Source: Tepidamorphaceae bacterium
GTDB lineage: Bacteria; Pseudomonadota; Alphaproteobacteria; Rhizobiales; Tepidamorphaceae
DNA length: 64,000 nt
Assembly (NCBI GenBank): GCA_028279445.1
Contig: JANQNT010000024.1
Coordinates: forward strand, 1-64,000
Direction of reading: 5' to 3'
Shown here: positions 15,983 through 25,031 of the stretch, one piece after another
Position numbering within the stretch: the stretch's first letter is position 1
How the letters are laid out: each line of letters opens with the position of its first letter
The notes under the pieces: generated by a model
Databases searched by the model: none
Told to the model about the DNA's origin: nothing
Seen by the model: only the letters and a program-made list of their open reading frames with translations
Position numbers and translations under genes: made by a program

Positions 15983-16063
15983 CACCCTCGTCCTTCGAGG
16001 CCCGCTGCGCGGGACATCTCAGGATGAGGATGGGAGATCAGCCTCGAAGGATGAGGATGATCC
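15983..16063. repeat. CCCTCGTCCTTCGAG / CTCAGGATGAGG palindrome
   Basis: CACCCTCGTCCTTCGAGG, loop CCCGCTGCGCGGG, then CTCAGGATGAGGATGGG, followed by an additional CCTCGAAGGATGAGGATGA arm. Same family as 12199-12253. It lies between the phnC promoter region and the 3' end of the oxidoreductase gene at 16067, where it may terminate minus-strand transcription from the polyamine operon. Confidence 0.8.
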
Positions 16064-16066
16064 GGC

Positions 16067-17374
16067 TCACAACCGGTCGCGCAGGGCGTACCAGAGCATG
16101 GCCAGCACCATGATCGGATGGCGCAGCCAGGTGCCGCCGGGAAATGCCGGCGTTTTCAGCCGGCTATAGATATCGAAGCGGGCCGCCTGCCCGTCGATGG
16201 CCTCCGCGACGAGCTGTCCGGCAAACGGCGCGATCACAACACCCTGGCCGGAAAAGCCACAGGCCGCGAAGATGTTCGAGCCGATGCGGGTGAGGTAGGG
16301 CATGCGCTGCATGGTGATCGCCAGGGTACCGCCCCAGGCATGGTCGATGGCAACGCCTTTCAGGTGCGGGAAGGTCGCCTCCATGTGCGGGCGCACGAAG
16401 GACGCGATGTCGGCGGGAAAGCGCGCCGAGTAGTTCTCGCCGCCGCCGAACAGCAGGCGGTTGTCCGCCGACAGGCGATAGTAGTTCACCACGAAGCGCG
16501 AATCGGCGACCGCCTCCCGGTCGCGGATGACGCTGTCGGCGGTGGCCTCGTCGAGCGGTGTCGTGGCGGCGATGAAGTTGTTGATCGGCAGCACCCGGGC
16601 CTCCACCTGCGGCAGCAGCCCATGCAGGTATCCGTTGCCGCACACGACCGCGAACTTGGCACGCACGCTGCCGGCGGGGGTCTTCAGCGTGACCTCGCCG
16701 CCTTGTTCAAGCGCGGTCACCGGCGATCCCTCGTGGATACGCACGCCCGCGTCGCTGGCGGCGCGTGCCAGTCCCAGCGCGAATTTCAGCGGATGCAGAT
16801 GGCCGCCGCCACGGTCGAGCGTACCGCCGAAATAGTGCTGGCAGCCGACCTTCTCGGCCAACTCCTCCTTGCTGAGAAAATCGATTTCCTCATAGCCGTA
16901 GCGCGCGCGCATGTGATCGACTTCGGCGCGATAGTCGTCGACATAGCTGGCCTTGTGGGCGGCGTGGATCAGCCCGTCACGCAGGTCGCAGTCGATGTCG
17001 TGCTCGGCGATCAACCCGCGCACCAGCGCCATTGCCTCCAGGGCGAGGTCCCACAGCTTGCGCGCGTCGTCCGGCCCGACGCTGGCCTCCAGCGTCGCCT
17101 GGCCGCGCCGCTGGCCGGAATGCATCTGTCCGCCGTTGCGACCCGAGGCACCCCAGCCGACGCGCTCGGCTTCCAGCAGCACGACATCGTAGCCGCGCTT
17201 GGCCAGGTGCAGCGCCGCCGAAAGCCCCGCATAGCCACCGCCCACCACGGCGACGTCGGCGACGGTGTCACCGGCAAGCGCGGGGAAGGGCGCCAGTGGC
17301 GTGGCCGTCGCTGCGTAGTAGGAGCCGGCTGGATAGCCCTGTGCCGTCACGTTGTTCGCCGCGTGGTCAAGCAA
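16067..17374 (-). CDS. puuB: FAD-dependent oxidoreductase, PuuB-like (gamma-glutamylputrescine oxidase)
   Basis: A 435-residue DAO-type flavoenzyme. The dinucleotide fold VAVVGGGYAGLSAALHLA (about residues 40-57), EAERVGWGASGRNGGQ and a C-terminal CGFSGQGVVIAPFAG match PuuB-like oxidases, which oxidise gamma-glutamyl-putrescine. The frame overlaps the aminotransferase stop by 8 bp and starts with TTG (GAGG eight bases upstream). A GTG at 17350 is the alternative. Third gene of the glutamine synthetase, aminotransferase, oxidase cluster, which supports the putrescine role over sarcosine or amino-acid oxidation. Confidence 0.82.
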   Translation of the reverse strand: MLDHAANNVTAQGYPAGSYYAATATPLAPFPALAGDTVADVAVVGGGYAGLSAALHLAKRGYDVVLLEAERVGWGASGRNGGQMHSGQRRGQATLEASVGPDDARKLWDLALEAMALVRGLIAEHDIDCDLRDGLIHAAHKASYVDDYRAEVDHMRARYGYEEIDFLSKEELAEKVGCQHYFGGTLDRGGGHLHPLKFALGLARAASDAGVRIHEGSPVTALEQGGEVTLKTPAGSVRAKFAVVCGNGYLHGLLPQVEARVLPINNFIAATTPLDEATADSVIRDREAVADSRFVVNYYRLSADNRLLFGGGENYSARFPADIASFVRPHMEATFPHLKGVAIDHAWGGTLAITMQRMPYLTRIGSNIFAACGFSGQGVVIAPFAGQLVAEAIDGQAARFDIYSRLKTPAFPGGTWLRHPIMVLAMLWYALRDRL

Positions 17375-18761
17375 CGCGGCCCTCGGCCTTCAGCGCCGCA
17401 TAGGTGTCGTCGAGTGCCTTGCGCGCGCGGTCGGCCAGATAGGCGATCTCGTCCTCGGCAATGGTCAGCGGTGGCGAGATGATCATGGCATCGCGCACCG
17501 CCCGCATCACCAGTCCGTGCCTGAACGCAAAGTCGCGGCACATCACGCCGACCTCGCCGACGGGGTCGAAGCGCCGGGTGAGGTCGGACGTGTCCGGCAC
17601 CAGTTCCAGCGCGCCGAACAGCCCGCACATGCGTGCCTCGCCCACCAGCGGGTGCGCGCCCAACTCGGTCCACACGGCTTTGAGCGCTGGACCGGCCTCG
17701 TTGGCGACGCGCCCGACCAGGTCCTCGCGCTGCATGATCTCCAGGTTGGCGAGCGCTGCCGCGCAGGCCGCCGGATGCCCCGAATAGGTGTAGCCGTGAT
17801 AGAACTCGCCGCCCTCGCCGATGAGATGATCGGCGACCATGTCGGAGACCATCACCGCGGAAATCGGCAGGTAGCCTGACGACAGCCCCTTGGCCATCGG
17901 CATCAGGTCTGGTTGCAGATCGTAGGTGTCGGAGCCGAACCAGTTGCCGGTGCGCCCGAAGCCGCAGATCACCTCGTCGGCGACCAGCAGCACCTCGCGC
18001 TCCGCCAGGATGCGCTTGACCTCCGGCCAGTAGGTCTCCGGCGGGATCAGAACGCCGCCGGCGCCCTGGATTGGCTCTGCGATGAAGGCGGCGACTTTGT
18101 CCTCGCCGATTGCGTCAATGGCTCTTTCCAGTTCGCGCGCGGCATGCACGCCGAACTCCTCCGGGCTCATGCCCTCCTGCAGCCCATAGCCGAACCAGTA
18201 GGGCGGCGTGATGTGGTGTACGCCCTCGATCATGCCGGCCTGCTCGTGCATGCCGGCCATGCCGCCAAGCGCCGACGCTGCCACGGTCGAGCCGTGATAG
18301 CCGTAGGTGCGCCCGATGATCACCTGCTTGTCGGGCTTGCCGGCGCGCGCCCAGTAATAGCGCGCCATGCGCACGACGGTGTCGTTGGCCTCCGAGCCGG
18401 AATTGGCGAAGAAGGCGCGGTTGAGATCGCCGGGCGTCAGTTCGGCGAGCTTCTCGGCCAGCGCGGCGGCCGGCGGATGGGTCGTCTTGAAGAAGGTGTT
18501 GTAGTAGGGCAGCTCCATCATCTGACGCGTCACCGCATCGACGATCTCGGTGCGCCCGTAGCCCACCTGCACGCACCAAAGGCCCGCCATGCCGTCGAGA
18601 TAGCGGTTGCCGTCGGAATCCCACAGCCAGGAACCGTCGGCTCGCGTGATGACGCGGCTGCCCTCGCGGTTGAGCTGCGCGTAGTCGGTGAACGGATGCA
18701 GGTGATGGGCGGCATCGATGCGCTGCAGGTCGGCGGTGGAGATGTTTGCCGCTTTGTTCAT
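17367..18761 (-). CDS. spuC: Class III aminotransferase, SpuC-like (putrescine-pyruvate)
   Basis: A 464-residue PLP enzyme. ANSGSEANDTVVRMARYYW, TYGYHGSTVAASALGG, the Asp site LLVADEVICGFGRTG and the PLP-binding Lys in MAKGLSSGYLPISA are all present. The HLHPFTDYAQL opening is typical of polyamine or beta-alanine:pyruvate transaminases such as SpuC. ATG at 18761 has GAGG nine bases upstream. A GTG three codons earlier also fits. It lies between the synthetase-like gene and the PuuB-like gene, so putrescine or a derivative is the likely amine donor. Confidence 0.85.
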   Translation of the reverse strand: MNKAANISTADLQRIDAAHHLHPFTDYAQLNREGSRVITRADGSWLWDSDGNRYLDGMAGLWCVQVGYGRTEIVDAVTRQMMELPYYNTFFKTTHPPAAALAEKLAELTPGDLNRAFFANSGSEANDTVVRMARYYWARAGKPDKQVIIGRTYGYHGSTVAASALGGMAGMHEQAGMIEGVHHITPPYWFGYGLQEGMSPEEFGVHAARELERAIDAIGEDKVAAFIAEPIQGAGGVLIPPETYWPEVKRILAEREVLLVADEVICGFGRTGNWFGSDTYDLQPDLMPMAKGLSSGYLPISAVMVSDMVADHLIGEGGEFYHGYTYSGHPAACAAALANLEIMQREDLVGRVANEAGPALKAVWTELGAHPLVGEARMCGLFGALELVPDTSDLTRRFDPVGEVGVMCRDFAFRHGLVMRAVRDAMIISPPLTIAEDEIAYLADRARKALDDTYAALKAEGRVA

Positions 18762-18801
18762 GGCCGGCACCTCGCTGGTTGGGGCGTTGTCGGATTGTGC
18801 G

Positions 18802-20196
18802 TCAGACGTTGAGGAGCAGGTATTCGCGCTCCCAGGAACTGATCACGCGCATGAAGGTCTCGAACTCGTCTTCCTTGATGGCGCGGTAGCAATTGGCGAA
18901 GTCCTCGCCGAGCATCTCGCGGATCGGCGCGCAGTCGGAGAACAGCGACACCGCCTCCAGCAGTCCGCGCGGCAGATCGTAGGGCAGGTCGCGCGCCGAA
19001 CCGCTGATCGGTTCGCTGGGCGTGAGTTTCTGCTCCATGCCCAGCAGTCCGCAGGCGAGCGATGCGGCGATTGCCAGATAGGGATTGGCGTCGGAGGAGG
19101 GCACCCGGTTCTCCACCCGCCGCGCATCCGCGTCGGAACGCGGGATACGGATGCCGACCGTGCGGTTGTCGACGCCCCACTGGATGTTGATGGGGGCGGC
19201 GGTGTAGCGCGCCAGCCGCCGGTAGGAGTTCACATACGGCGCCATGATGCACATCACCGCCGGCAGGTAGTCCTGCATGCCGGCGATGAAGTGGTGGAAT
19301 GCCTGGCTCGGCGAACCGTCCGCGTCGGAGAACACGTTGCGCCCGGTCGCGGCATCCAACACCGACTGGTGGATGTGCATGGCGCTGCCGGGCTCCTCGG
19401 CGATCGGCTTGGCCATGAAAGTGGCGTAGATGTCGTGCTTCATCGCCGCTTCGCGGATGGTGCGCTTGAACAGGAAGGCCTGATCGGCCAGTTGCAGCGG
19501 ATCGCCGTGGCGCAGGTTGATCTCAAGCTGTGCTGCGCCCTCCTCGTGGATAAGCGTATCGATCTCCAGCCCTTGCGCCTCGGCATAGTCGTAGACGTCG
19601 TCGATCAGCGGATCGAACTCGTTGACGGCGGAGATCGAGAACGACTGGCGGCCGATCTCGGCGCGCCCGGATCGTCCGATCGGCGGCTCCAGCGGGTAGT
19701 CCGGATCAGTGTTCGGCTTGACGAGATAGAATTCAAGCTCAGGCGCGACGAGGGGCTTGAGCCCCTTCTCCGCGTAGCGCCTGAGCACGCGGCGCAACAC
19801 CTGGCGCGGTGCCATGTCGACGGGACTGCCGTCGCGGCGAAAGGCATCGTGGATGATCTGTGCGGTCGGTTCGCTCTCCCAAGGCACCATGCACAGGGTC
19901 GAGAAATCCGGCTCCAGCACGATGTCGCCGTCGGCCGGATCGATGCCGGTCAGGCCGGCGGGATCGGGATAGTCGCCGGAGATGGTCTGGTAGAAGATCG
20001 ACTCGGGCAGGTTCATCTTGCGGTGGGCGATGAACTTCTCCGCCGGCATCAGCTTGCCGCGCGCCACGCCCGCCTGGTCGGGCACCATGCACTCGATGTC
20101 CTCGACGCGGCGCTCGCCAAGCCACGCACGTGCCTCTTCAAGGGACGCCGCGCCCCGCTGATGCGCGCTGTCGTTATCGCTCACGGTCTGTTTCAT
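18802..20196 (-). CDS. puuA: Glutamine synthetase-family protein, gamma-glutamylpolyamine synthetase-like
   Basis: A 464-residue GS-fold ligase. The N-terminal VEDIECMVPDQAGVARGKLMPA and the catalytic ELEFYLVKPN, AAQLEINLRHGDPL, GSAMHIHQS and NRTVGIRIPRSDADARRVENR blocks are present. This is the PuuA/SpuI type, which ligates glutamate to putrescine rather than ammonia. It is preceded by a GTGATCAC operator at 20232-20239. With the transaminase and PuuB-like genes downstream it makes a polyamine catabolic unit. A paralogue lies at 21158 on the other strand. Confidence 0.85.
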   Translation of the reverse strand: MKQTVSDNDSAHQRGAASLEEARAWLGERRVEDIECMVPDQAGVARGKLMPAEKFIAHRKMNLPESIFYQTISGDYPDPAGLTGIDPADGDIVLEPDFSTLCMVPWESEPTAQIIHDAFRRDGSPVDMAPRQVLRRVLRRYAEKGLKPLVAPELEFYLVKPNTDPDYPLEPPIGRSGRAEIGRQSFSISAVNEFDPLIDDVYDYAEAQGLEIDTLIHEEGAAQLEINLRHGDPLQLADQAFLFKRTIREAAMKHDIYATFMAKPIAEEPGSAMHIHQSVLDAATGRNVFSDADGSPSQAFHHFIAGMQDYLPAVMCIMAPYVNSYRRLARYTAAPINIQWGVDNRTVGIRIPRSDADARRVENRVPSSDANPYLAIAASLACGLLGMEQKLTPSEPISGSARDLPYDLPRGLLEAVSLFSDCAPIREMLGEDFANCYRAIKEDEFETFMRVISSWEREYLLLNV

Positions 20197-20230
20197 GCTG
20201 GCTCCTCGGCGTTCCTGTTGACGCCGGAAA

Positions 20231-20240
20231 AGTGATCACA
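20231..20240. promoter_or_regulatory. GTGATCAC operator upstream of puuA-like gene
   Basis: Palindrome AGTGATCACA, 35 bp upstream of the puuA-like start and just beyond the regulator's stop. The context (GGAAAA before, TTATG after) copies the site at 21009-21018. It is probably the binding site of the adjacent GntR regulator. Confidence 0.65.
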
Positions 20241-20948
20241 TTATGCGCCGTCGTCCGAAGCGGCGTCCTCCTCGGCGAACATGCCATCGCCGATGTGCTG
20301 CATGCCCTCAAGGATGTCGGCGCGGATGGCCTGCGCCAGATCGTCTGCGCTGCCGCGCTCGATCGCCCGCAGCGCCTCGTCGTGATGGTCGACCACCCAG
20401 TTGGTGCCGACCCGGCCATAAACGATGCGCATGAACGGGCCGAAGCGCAGCCACAGGCTCTCGATCAGCGGCACCAGCACCTGCGATCCCGAGGCGCGAT
20501 AGATCATGAAGTGGAAGGCGAAGTTCGCCGCCGCATAGCCTTCCACATTGCCGTTGTGCAGGTGGTCGTTCAACTCGTCGTCCGTTTCGCGCAGCTTCGC
20601 TGCGAGTTTCCTGTCGATATGGGGCAAGGCCAGGCGCGCCGCCGCCGGCTCCAGCCGCTCGCGCGCCAGCACCAGTTCCTCGAACTTCGCCTGCGTCATC
20701 TGCGGCACTGCCAGCCGGCGTGTCGCGCTGACCTCCAGCGCGCCTTCGGCCACCAGCCGGCGGATCGCCTCGCGTACCGGCATCGGGCTGACATCGAGGT
20801 CGGCGGCGAGCCCGCGCAGCGTCACGGCACGGCCCGGCGCGATCTGCCCGCCGATGATGCGCGCCCGCACGGTCCGGTAGACCCGCTCGCCCGCCGTACC
20901 GGACCGCCGCGTCTTCTGCGATTGCTGTTGCCGCTCGACCGCCGCCAT
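20241..20948 (-). CDS. GntR-family regulator (FadR/FCD subfamily) of polyamine genes
   Basis: A 235-residue transcription regulator. The winged helix (about residues 20-85) contains LRGLAADLDVSPMPVREAIRRL, the GntR recognition pattern. The rest is an FCD ligand-binding domain (FEELVLARERLEPAAARLA, HHDEALRAIERG). The start at 20948 is set by GGAGG seven bases upstream, and 27 further upstream codons are probably not translated. Matching TGTGATCACA palindromes at its own promoter and before the puuA-like gene suggest autoregulation and control of both polyamine arms. The likely effector is a polyamine or a glutamylated intermediate. Confidence 0.88.
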   Translation of the reverse strand: MAAVERQQQSQKTRRSGTAGERVYRTVRARIIGGQIAPGRAVTLRGLAADLDVSPMPVREAIRRLVAEGALEVSATRRLAVPQMTQAKFEELVLARERLEPAAARLALPHIDRKLAAKLRETDDELNDHLHNGNVEGYAAANFAFHFMIYRASGSQVLVPLIESLWLRFGPFMRIVYGRVGTNWVVDHHDEALRAIERGSADDLAQAIRADILEGMQHIGDGMFAEEDAASDDGA

Positions 20949-21008
20949 CGGCCGCCTCCTTCGGTGTCTTCCAGGTCCGGCCGTCATCGATTGACAGTGC
21001 CGGAAATT

Positions 21009-21018
21009 TGTGATCACA
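21009..21018. promoter_or_regulatory. TGTGATCACA operator in the divergent gntR / synthetase promoter
   Basis: Perfect 10-bp palindrome inside the divergent region between the gntR gene (minus) and the second synthetase gene (plus). The flanks (GGAAATT before, TTTTTATG after) repeat those at 20231. It lies 61 bp from the gntR start and about 140 bp from the plus-strand gene. Confidence 0.7.
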
Positions 21019-21157
21019 TTTTTATGCAACTATCACAGAAAACGTAGGCGCCTGCAAGCGCTGCGACCATGGCAGGCCGCGCAAGACGGCCAGCGGGAAC
21101 AACGAAACGGGGTCCGATCCGTATCGGCCCCGGACGGGCAGAGGCTGACAAGCGCAG

Positions 21158-22552
21158 ATGGCTCCCGACAGCGCCCTGAAGCTGGCTGACACGCGCGCCG
21201 GCACACGCGCCGGCACTGGTGCCAGCGACGAGGAGGTGGATGCGTTCACCCGCGCCCACGCCGACGTTCAGCGCATCGAGGTGCTGATCCCCGACACCAA
21301 CGGCACCTTCCGCGGCAAGTGGATGCCCGCCGACCATCTACCGTCTTTGTTCCGCGACGGGCTGTCGTTGGCGAAATCGGTGTTCTCGCTCGACGCCTGG
21401 GGTCGCGACGTGCCCGCAACCGGGCTTTACGAGGAGGTCGGCGACCGCGACGGCATTGCCGTGCCGGTGCCCGGAACGCTGAAGCGCGTGCCATGGGCAG
21501 AACCGCCCACGGGGCAGGTGGTGCTGCGCATGCTGGACGAGGATGGCACGCCGTTCTTCGCCGATCCGCGCACGCGCCTGGAAGCGGTCACCGGGCGCCT
21601 CGCGGCACGCGGTTATCGCGCGACGAGTGCCTTCGAGCTTGAATTTTATCTGCTCAGGCCGCGCCAGCCTGGCGAACCCCCGGAACCGGTCTTTGCGGGC
21701 GCAGGGCCGGAACGCACCCACACGTATCAGATCTCCGATCTGCGGACTTACAAGGACCTGCTGGGCGAGATCGAAACGGCGGCCCGTGCGCTCGACCTGC
21801 CGGTGGACACGGTGGTCTCGGAAGCCGCCACCGGTCAGTTCGAGATCAATCTGCTGCATGGCGACGACTGCATCCGCGTGGCCGACGATGCATTGATGCT
21901 GCGCCGGGTGGTGACTGGCGTTGCCGAGAAGCACGGGCTTGCCGCGACCTTCATGGCCAAGCCCTTCATGCAGCGCGCCGGCAACGGCACGCATCTGCAC
22001 GCAAGTCTTTGCGACGGTGAGGGGATCAACATCTTCGGCGTTCCCGATAGCGGCGAGGACATGCTCCGGCGCGCGGTCGCTGGAACGCTTGCGACCATGA
22101 GCGACGCGACGCTGATGCTGGTCTCCACGGTCAACGGCTTCCGCCGTCTCAGCGGGCCATACACGCCATCGAGCGCCCATTGGGGCGAGAACAACCGCTA
22201 CGTCTCGGTGCGGCTGCCACGCGCGCCGGCCAGGGCACGGCGCTTCGAGCACCGCACCGCCGGCGCCGACGCAAATCCGATGCTGGTGATGGCCTGCGTG
22301 CTTGCCGGTCTGGACAAGGGGTTGGACGGAGACTGCGACCTGCCGCTGCCGGTGACCGGTGACATCGCCGATGTCAGCGCCAAGGCATTGCCGCGCGATT
22401 TTGCCAACGCGCTTGAGCGTTTCGAGGCGTCTGACTGGGTCGCCGACTACTTCGGCGCCGACTACCAGCGTTTCTACGCGGCGGTGAAGCGCCAGGAGTG
22501 GCAGGGCTTCCAGGACCACATCCCGATGCTCGAATACGAGACCTATCTGTGA
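21158..22552 (+). CDS. Glutamine synthetase-family protein, second polyamine-type paralogue
   Basis: A 464-residue GS-fold ligase, diverged from the copy at 18802. It has RIEVLIPDTNGTFRGKWMPA, SAFELEFYLLRPR, ATGQFEINLLHGDD, GNGTHLHASL and NNRYVSVRLPRAPARARRFEHR. The catalytic blocks are kept, so it is probably active. Having two such ligases in one locus suggests different acceptor amines, for example putrescine versus spermidine or ethanolamine. First gene on the plus side, followed after 142 bp by the polyamine transporter. Confidence 0.82.
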   Translation: MAPDSALKLADTRAGTRAGTGASDEEVDAFTRAHADVQRIEVLIPDTNGTFRGKWMPADHLPSLFRDGLSLAKSVFSLDAWGRDVPATGLYEEVGDRDGIAVPVPGTLKRVPWAEPPTGQVVLRMLDEDGTPFFADPRTRLEAVTGRLAARGYRATSAFELEFYLLRPRQPGEPPEPVFAGAGPERTHTYQISDLRTYKDLLGEIETAARALDLPVDTVVSEAATGQFEINLLHGDDCIRVADDALMLRRVVTGVAEKHGLAATFMAKPFMQRAGNGTHLHASLCDGEGINIFGVPDSGEDMLRRAVAGTLATMSDATLMLVSTVNGFRRLSGPYTPSSAHWGENNRYVSVRLPRAPARARRFEHRTAGADANPMLVMACVLAGLDKGLDGDCDLPLPVTGDIADVSAKALPRDFANALERFEASDWVADYFGADYQRFYAAVKRQEWQGFQDHIPMLEYETYL

Positions 22553-22694
22553 TCGGCCCGCTCAAACAAGGGGATTGCACGCCGCCGACACGCAGGATTT
22601 CATAGCCGACGACGTAAGTTGTCAGTCATCACGATGAGTGGGGCGCGCAAGCCGGGCGCAACCGGGGCCGTCCCTGCACAGAGGGGAGAGTAGT

Positions 22695-23792
22695 ATGTAT
22701 CGCAAGACAATCATGACGGCGCTTGCCGCCGGCGCGGCGGTCGCACTGGCCGGTGCCGCGGCCGCCCAGGACAAGGTCGTCAACGTCTACAACTGGTCGG
22801 ACTATATCGATGAGGAAATCCTCACCGACTTCACCGCCGAGACCGGCATCAAGATCGTCTATGACGTTTACGATTCCAACGACATCCTCGAGACCAAGCT
22901 GCTCGCCGGCAAGTCCGGCTACGATGTCGTGGTGCCGTCGGGGAGCTATCTGGCGCGGCAGATCCAGGCCGGTGTCTACGTGAAACTGGACCAGTCGAAG
23001 CTGCCCAACAGCAAGAACCTCTGGAAGACCATCACCGACCGGCTTCAGAAGTACGATCCCGGCAACCAGTACTCCGTCAATTATATGTGGGGCACCACCG
23101 GCTTCGGCTACAACGTCGACCAGATCAAGGAGCGCATGCCTGACGCGCCGGTCGATTCCTGGGCCATGATCTTCGATCCTGACGTGGTGTCGAAATTCGC
23201 CGATTGCGGTGTCTACCTGCTGGATGCCGGCGACGAATTGATCCCCGCCGCGCTGAATTATCTCGGGCTGGACCCGGATTCCAAGGACAAGGCCGACATC
23301 GAGAAGGCCGGCGAATTGCTCACCCAGATCCGCCCGCACATACGCAAGTTCCATTCGTCGGAATACATCGACGCCCTTGCCAACGGCGACATCTGCCTGG
23401 CGGTCGGCTGGTCCGGCGACGTGTTGCAGGCGCGCGATCGTGCCGCGGAAGCCGAAAACAACGTCACTGTCGAGTACGTGATCCCGAAGGAAGGCGCGCT
23501 GATGTGGTTCGACAACATGGCGATCCCCGCCGACGCGCCGAACGCGGAGAACGCGCACATCTTCATCAATTACATGATGCGCCCGGAGGTGATGGCGAAG
23601 GCGTCTAACTATGTCTATTACGCCAACGGCAACGAAGCCTCCAAGCCGCTGCTGGAGGACGATCTGATCAACGATCCGGCGATCTATCCCGATGACGCCA
23701 CCATCGAGCGGCTCTACACCACCACCCCCTATGATCCGCGCTCCCAGCGCGTGGTGACCAGGGTCTGGACCCGGGTGAAGTCGGGCACCTGA
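22695..23792 (+). CDS. potF: Polyamine-binding periplasmic protein, PotF-like
   Basis: A 365-residue extracellular solute-binding protein. The signal peptide of 23 residues ends AAA-Q. The opening KVVNVYNWSDYIDEEILTDF, then GYDVVVPSG, YMWGTTGFGYN and EGALMWFDNMAIP, are PotD/PotF hallmarks with Trp and Asp residues that clamp the polyamine. The start is chosen at ATG 22695, which follows GAGGGGAGAG by four bases. The frame is open upstream. Partner genes potGHI follow. Confidence 0.9.
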   Translation: MYRKTIMTALAAGAAVALAGAAAAQDKVVNVYNWSDYIDEEILTDFTAETGIKIVYDVYDSNDILETKLLAGKSGYDVVVPSGSYLARQIQAGVYVKLDQSKLPNSKNLWKTITDRLQKYDPGNQYSVNYMWGTTGFGYNVDQIKERMPDAPVDSWAMIFDPDVVSKFADCGVYLLDAGDELIPAALNYLGLDPDSKDKADIEKAGELLTQIRPHIRKFHSSEYIDALANGDICLAVGWSGDVLQARDRAAEAENNVTVEYVIPKEGALMWFDNMAIPADAPNAENAHIFINYMMRPEVMAKASNYVYYANGNEASKPLLEDDLINDPAIYPDDATIERLYTTTPYDPRSQRVVTRVWTRVKSGT

Positions 23793-23807
23793 GCCTGGCA
23801 ACGCTCG

Positions 23808-23840
23808 CCGCCGCGCGCGAAGCTGCAACGCGCGCGGCGG
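23808..23840 (+). promoter_or_regulatory. Intercistronic hairpin after potF
   Basis: Perfect 12-bp arms CCGCCGCGCGCG and CGCGCGCGGCGG around a 9-base loop, followed by TTTCG. It lies 16 bp after the potF stop. As between phnD and phnE, it probably stabilises binding-protein mRNA and reduces read-through into the ATPase gene. Confidence 0.65.
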
Positions 23841-23873
23841 TTTCGCCACAGGGGTGATTGAGAGGGGGAGCCA

Positions 23874-25025
23874 ATGGCGAACACGCCAGGCCCGGTGCGC
23901 CGGTCATTCGCGCCGTGGGAAGATGCGGACGCCGATCCGATCATCCGTTTTCAGGCCGTGACCAAGCGCTTCGGCGATTTCACCGCCGTCGATGCCATCG
24001 ACCTCGACATCTACGAGCGCGAGTTCTTCGCGCTTCTGGGACCGTCGGGCTGCGGCAAGACCACGTTGCTGCGCATGCTTGCGGGCTTCGAGACGCCGAG
24101 CGAGGGACACATCCTGCTCGACGGCGCCGACGTCTCGCAGACGCCGCCCTACCGCCGGCCCGTCAACATGATGTTCCAGTCCTACGCGCTGTTTCCCCAC
24201 ATGAGCGTTGAGGGCAACATCGCATTCGGGTTGAAGCAGGACGGCATGCCCAAGCCCGACATCGACGCGCGCGTTCAGGAAATGCTCAAGCTGGTCAAGC
24301 TGGAGCCCTTCGCCAGGCGCAAGCCGCATCAGTTGTCCGGCGGCCAGCGTCAGCGCGTGGCACTGGCGCGTTCGCTGGCCAAGCGTCCGCGCGTGCTGCT
24401 GCTCGACGAGCCGCTGGGCGCGCTCGACCGCAAGCTGCGCGAGGAAACCCAGTTCGAGCTGACCGACATCCAGCAGGAACTCGGCATGACCTTCGTCATC
24501 GTCACCCACGACCAGGAAGAGGCGATGACCATGGCGGACCGCATCGCGGTGATGGATCACGGTCGCTTCGTGCAGATCGACCCGCCCAACGTCATCTACG
24601 AGCAGCCCAATTCGCGCTACGTCGCCGACTTCATCGGCGATGTGAACTTCATCGAGGGACAGGTGGCCTCGCACACCCGTGGGCAGGTCAAGCTGGAGAC
24701 CAATTCCGCGACGGCGGCGATCTCGGCGAATTCCGACGGCACCGAGGTCGCCAAGGGCGACACCGCCTGGATCGCGCTGCGGCCCGAAAAGGTGCGCATC
24801 GGCCTCGACAAGCCCAAGGGCCGCGGGCCCAACGCCATCAGCGGTGAGGTCTGGGACATCGCCTATCTCGGCGATCTGTCGATCTACCACGTCAAGCTCG
24901 ACAGTGGTGAGGTCATCAAATCGGCGCAGACCAACCAGACCCGCATGATCGAGCGTCCGATCACCTGGGACGACCGAGTCTGGCTGTCCTGGGATCGCGA
25001 CGCCGGCGTATTGCTGACCAGGTAG
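23874..25025 (+). CDS. potG: Polyamine ABC transporter ATP-binding protein PotG-like
   Basis: A 383-residue ATPase. Walker A GPSGCGKT is at 56-63. LSGGQRQRVALARSLAKRP and VLLLDEPLGALDRKLRE follow, with switch His in VIVTHDQEEAMTMADRI. The last 110 residues form a TOBE domain. NMMFQSYALFPHMSV is typical of PotA/PotG. It is followed by two permease genes with 6-bp spacing and then a 4-bp overlap. Confidence 0.92.
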   Translation: MANTPGPVRRSFAPWEDADADPIIRFQAVTKRFGDFTAVDAIDLDIYEREFFALLGPSGCGKTTLLRMLAGFETPSEGHILLDGADVSQTPPYRRPVNMMFQSYALFPHMSVEGNIAFGLKQDGMPKPDIDARVQEMLKLVKLEPFARRKPHQLSGGQRQRVALARSLAKRPRVLLLDEPLGALDRKLREETQFELTDIQQELGMTFVIVTHDQEEAMTMADRIAVMDHGRFVQIDPPNVIYEQPNSRYVADFIGDVNFIEGQVASHTRGQVKLETNSATAAISANSDGTEVAKGDTAWIALRPEKVRIGLDKPKGRGPNAISGEVWDIAYLGDLSIYHVKLDSGEVIKSAQTNQTRMIERPITWDDRVWLSWDRDAGVLLTR

Positions 25026-25031
25026 CGCGCG

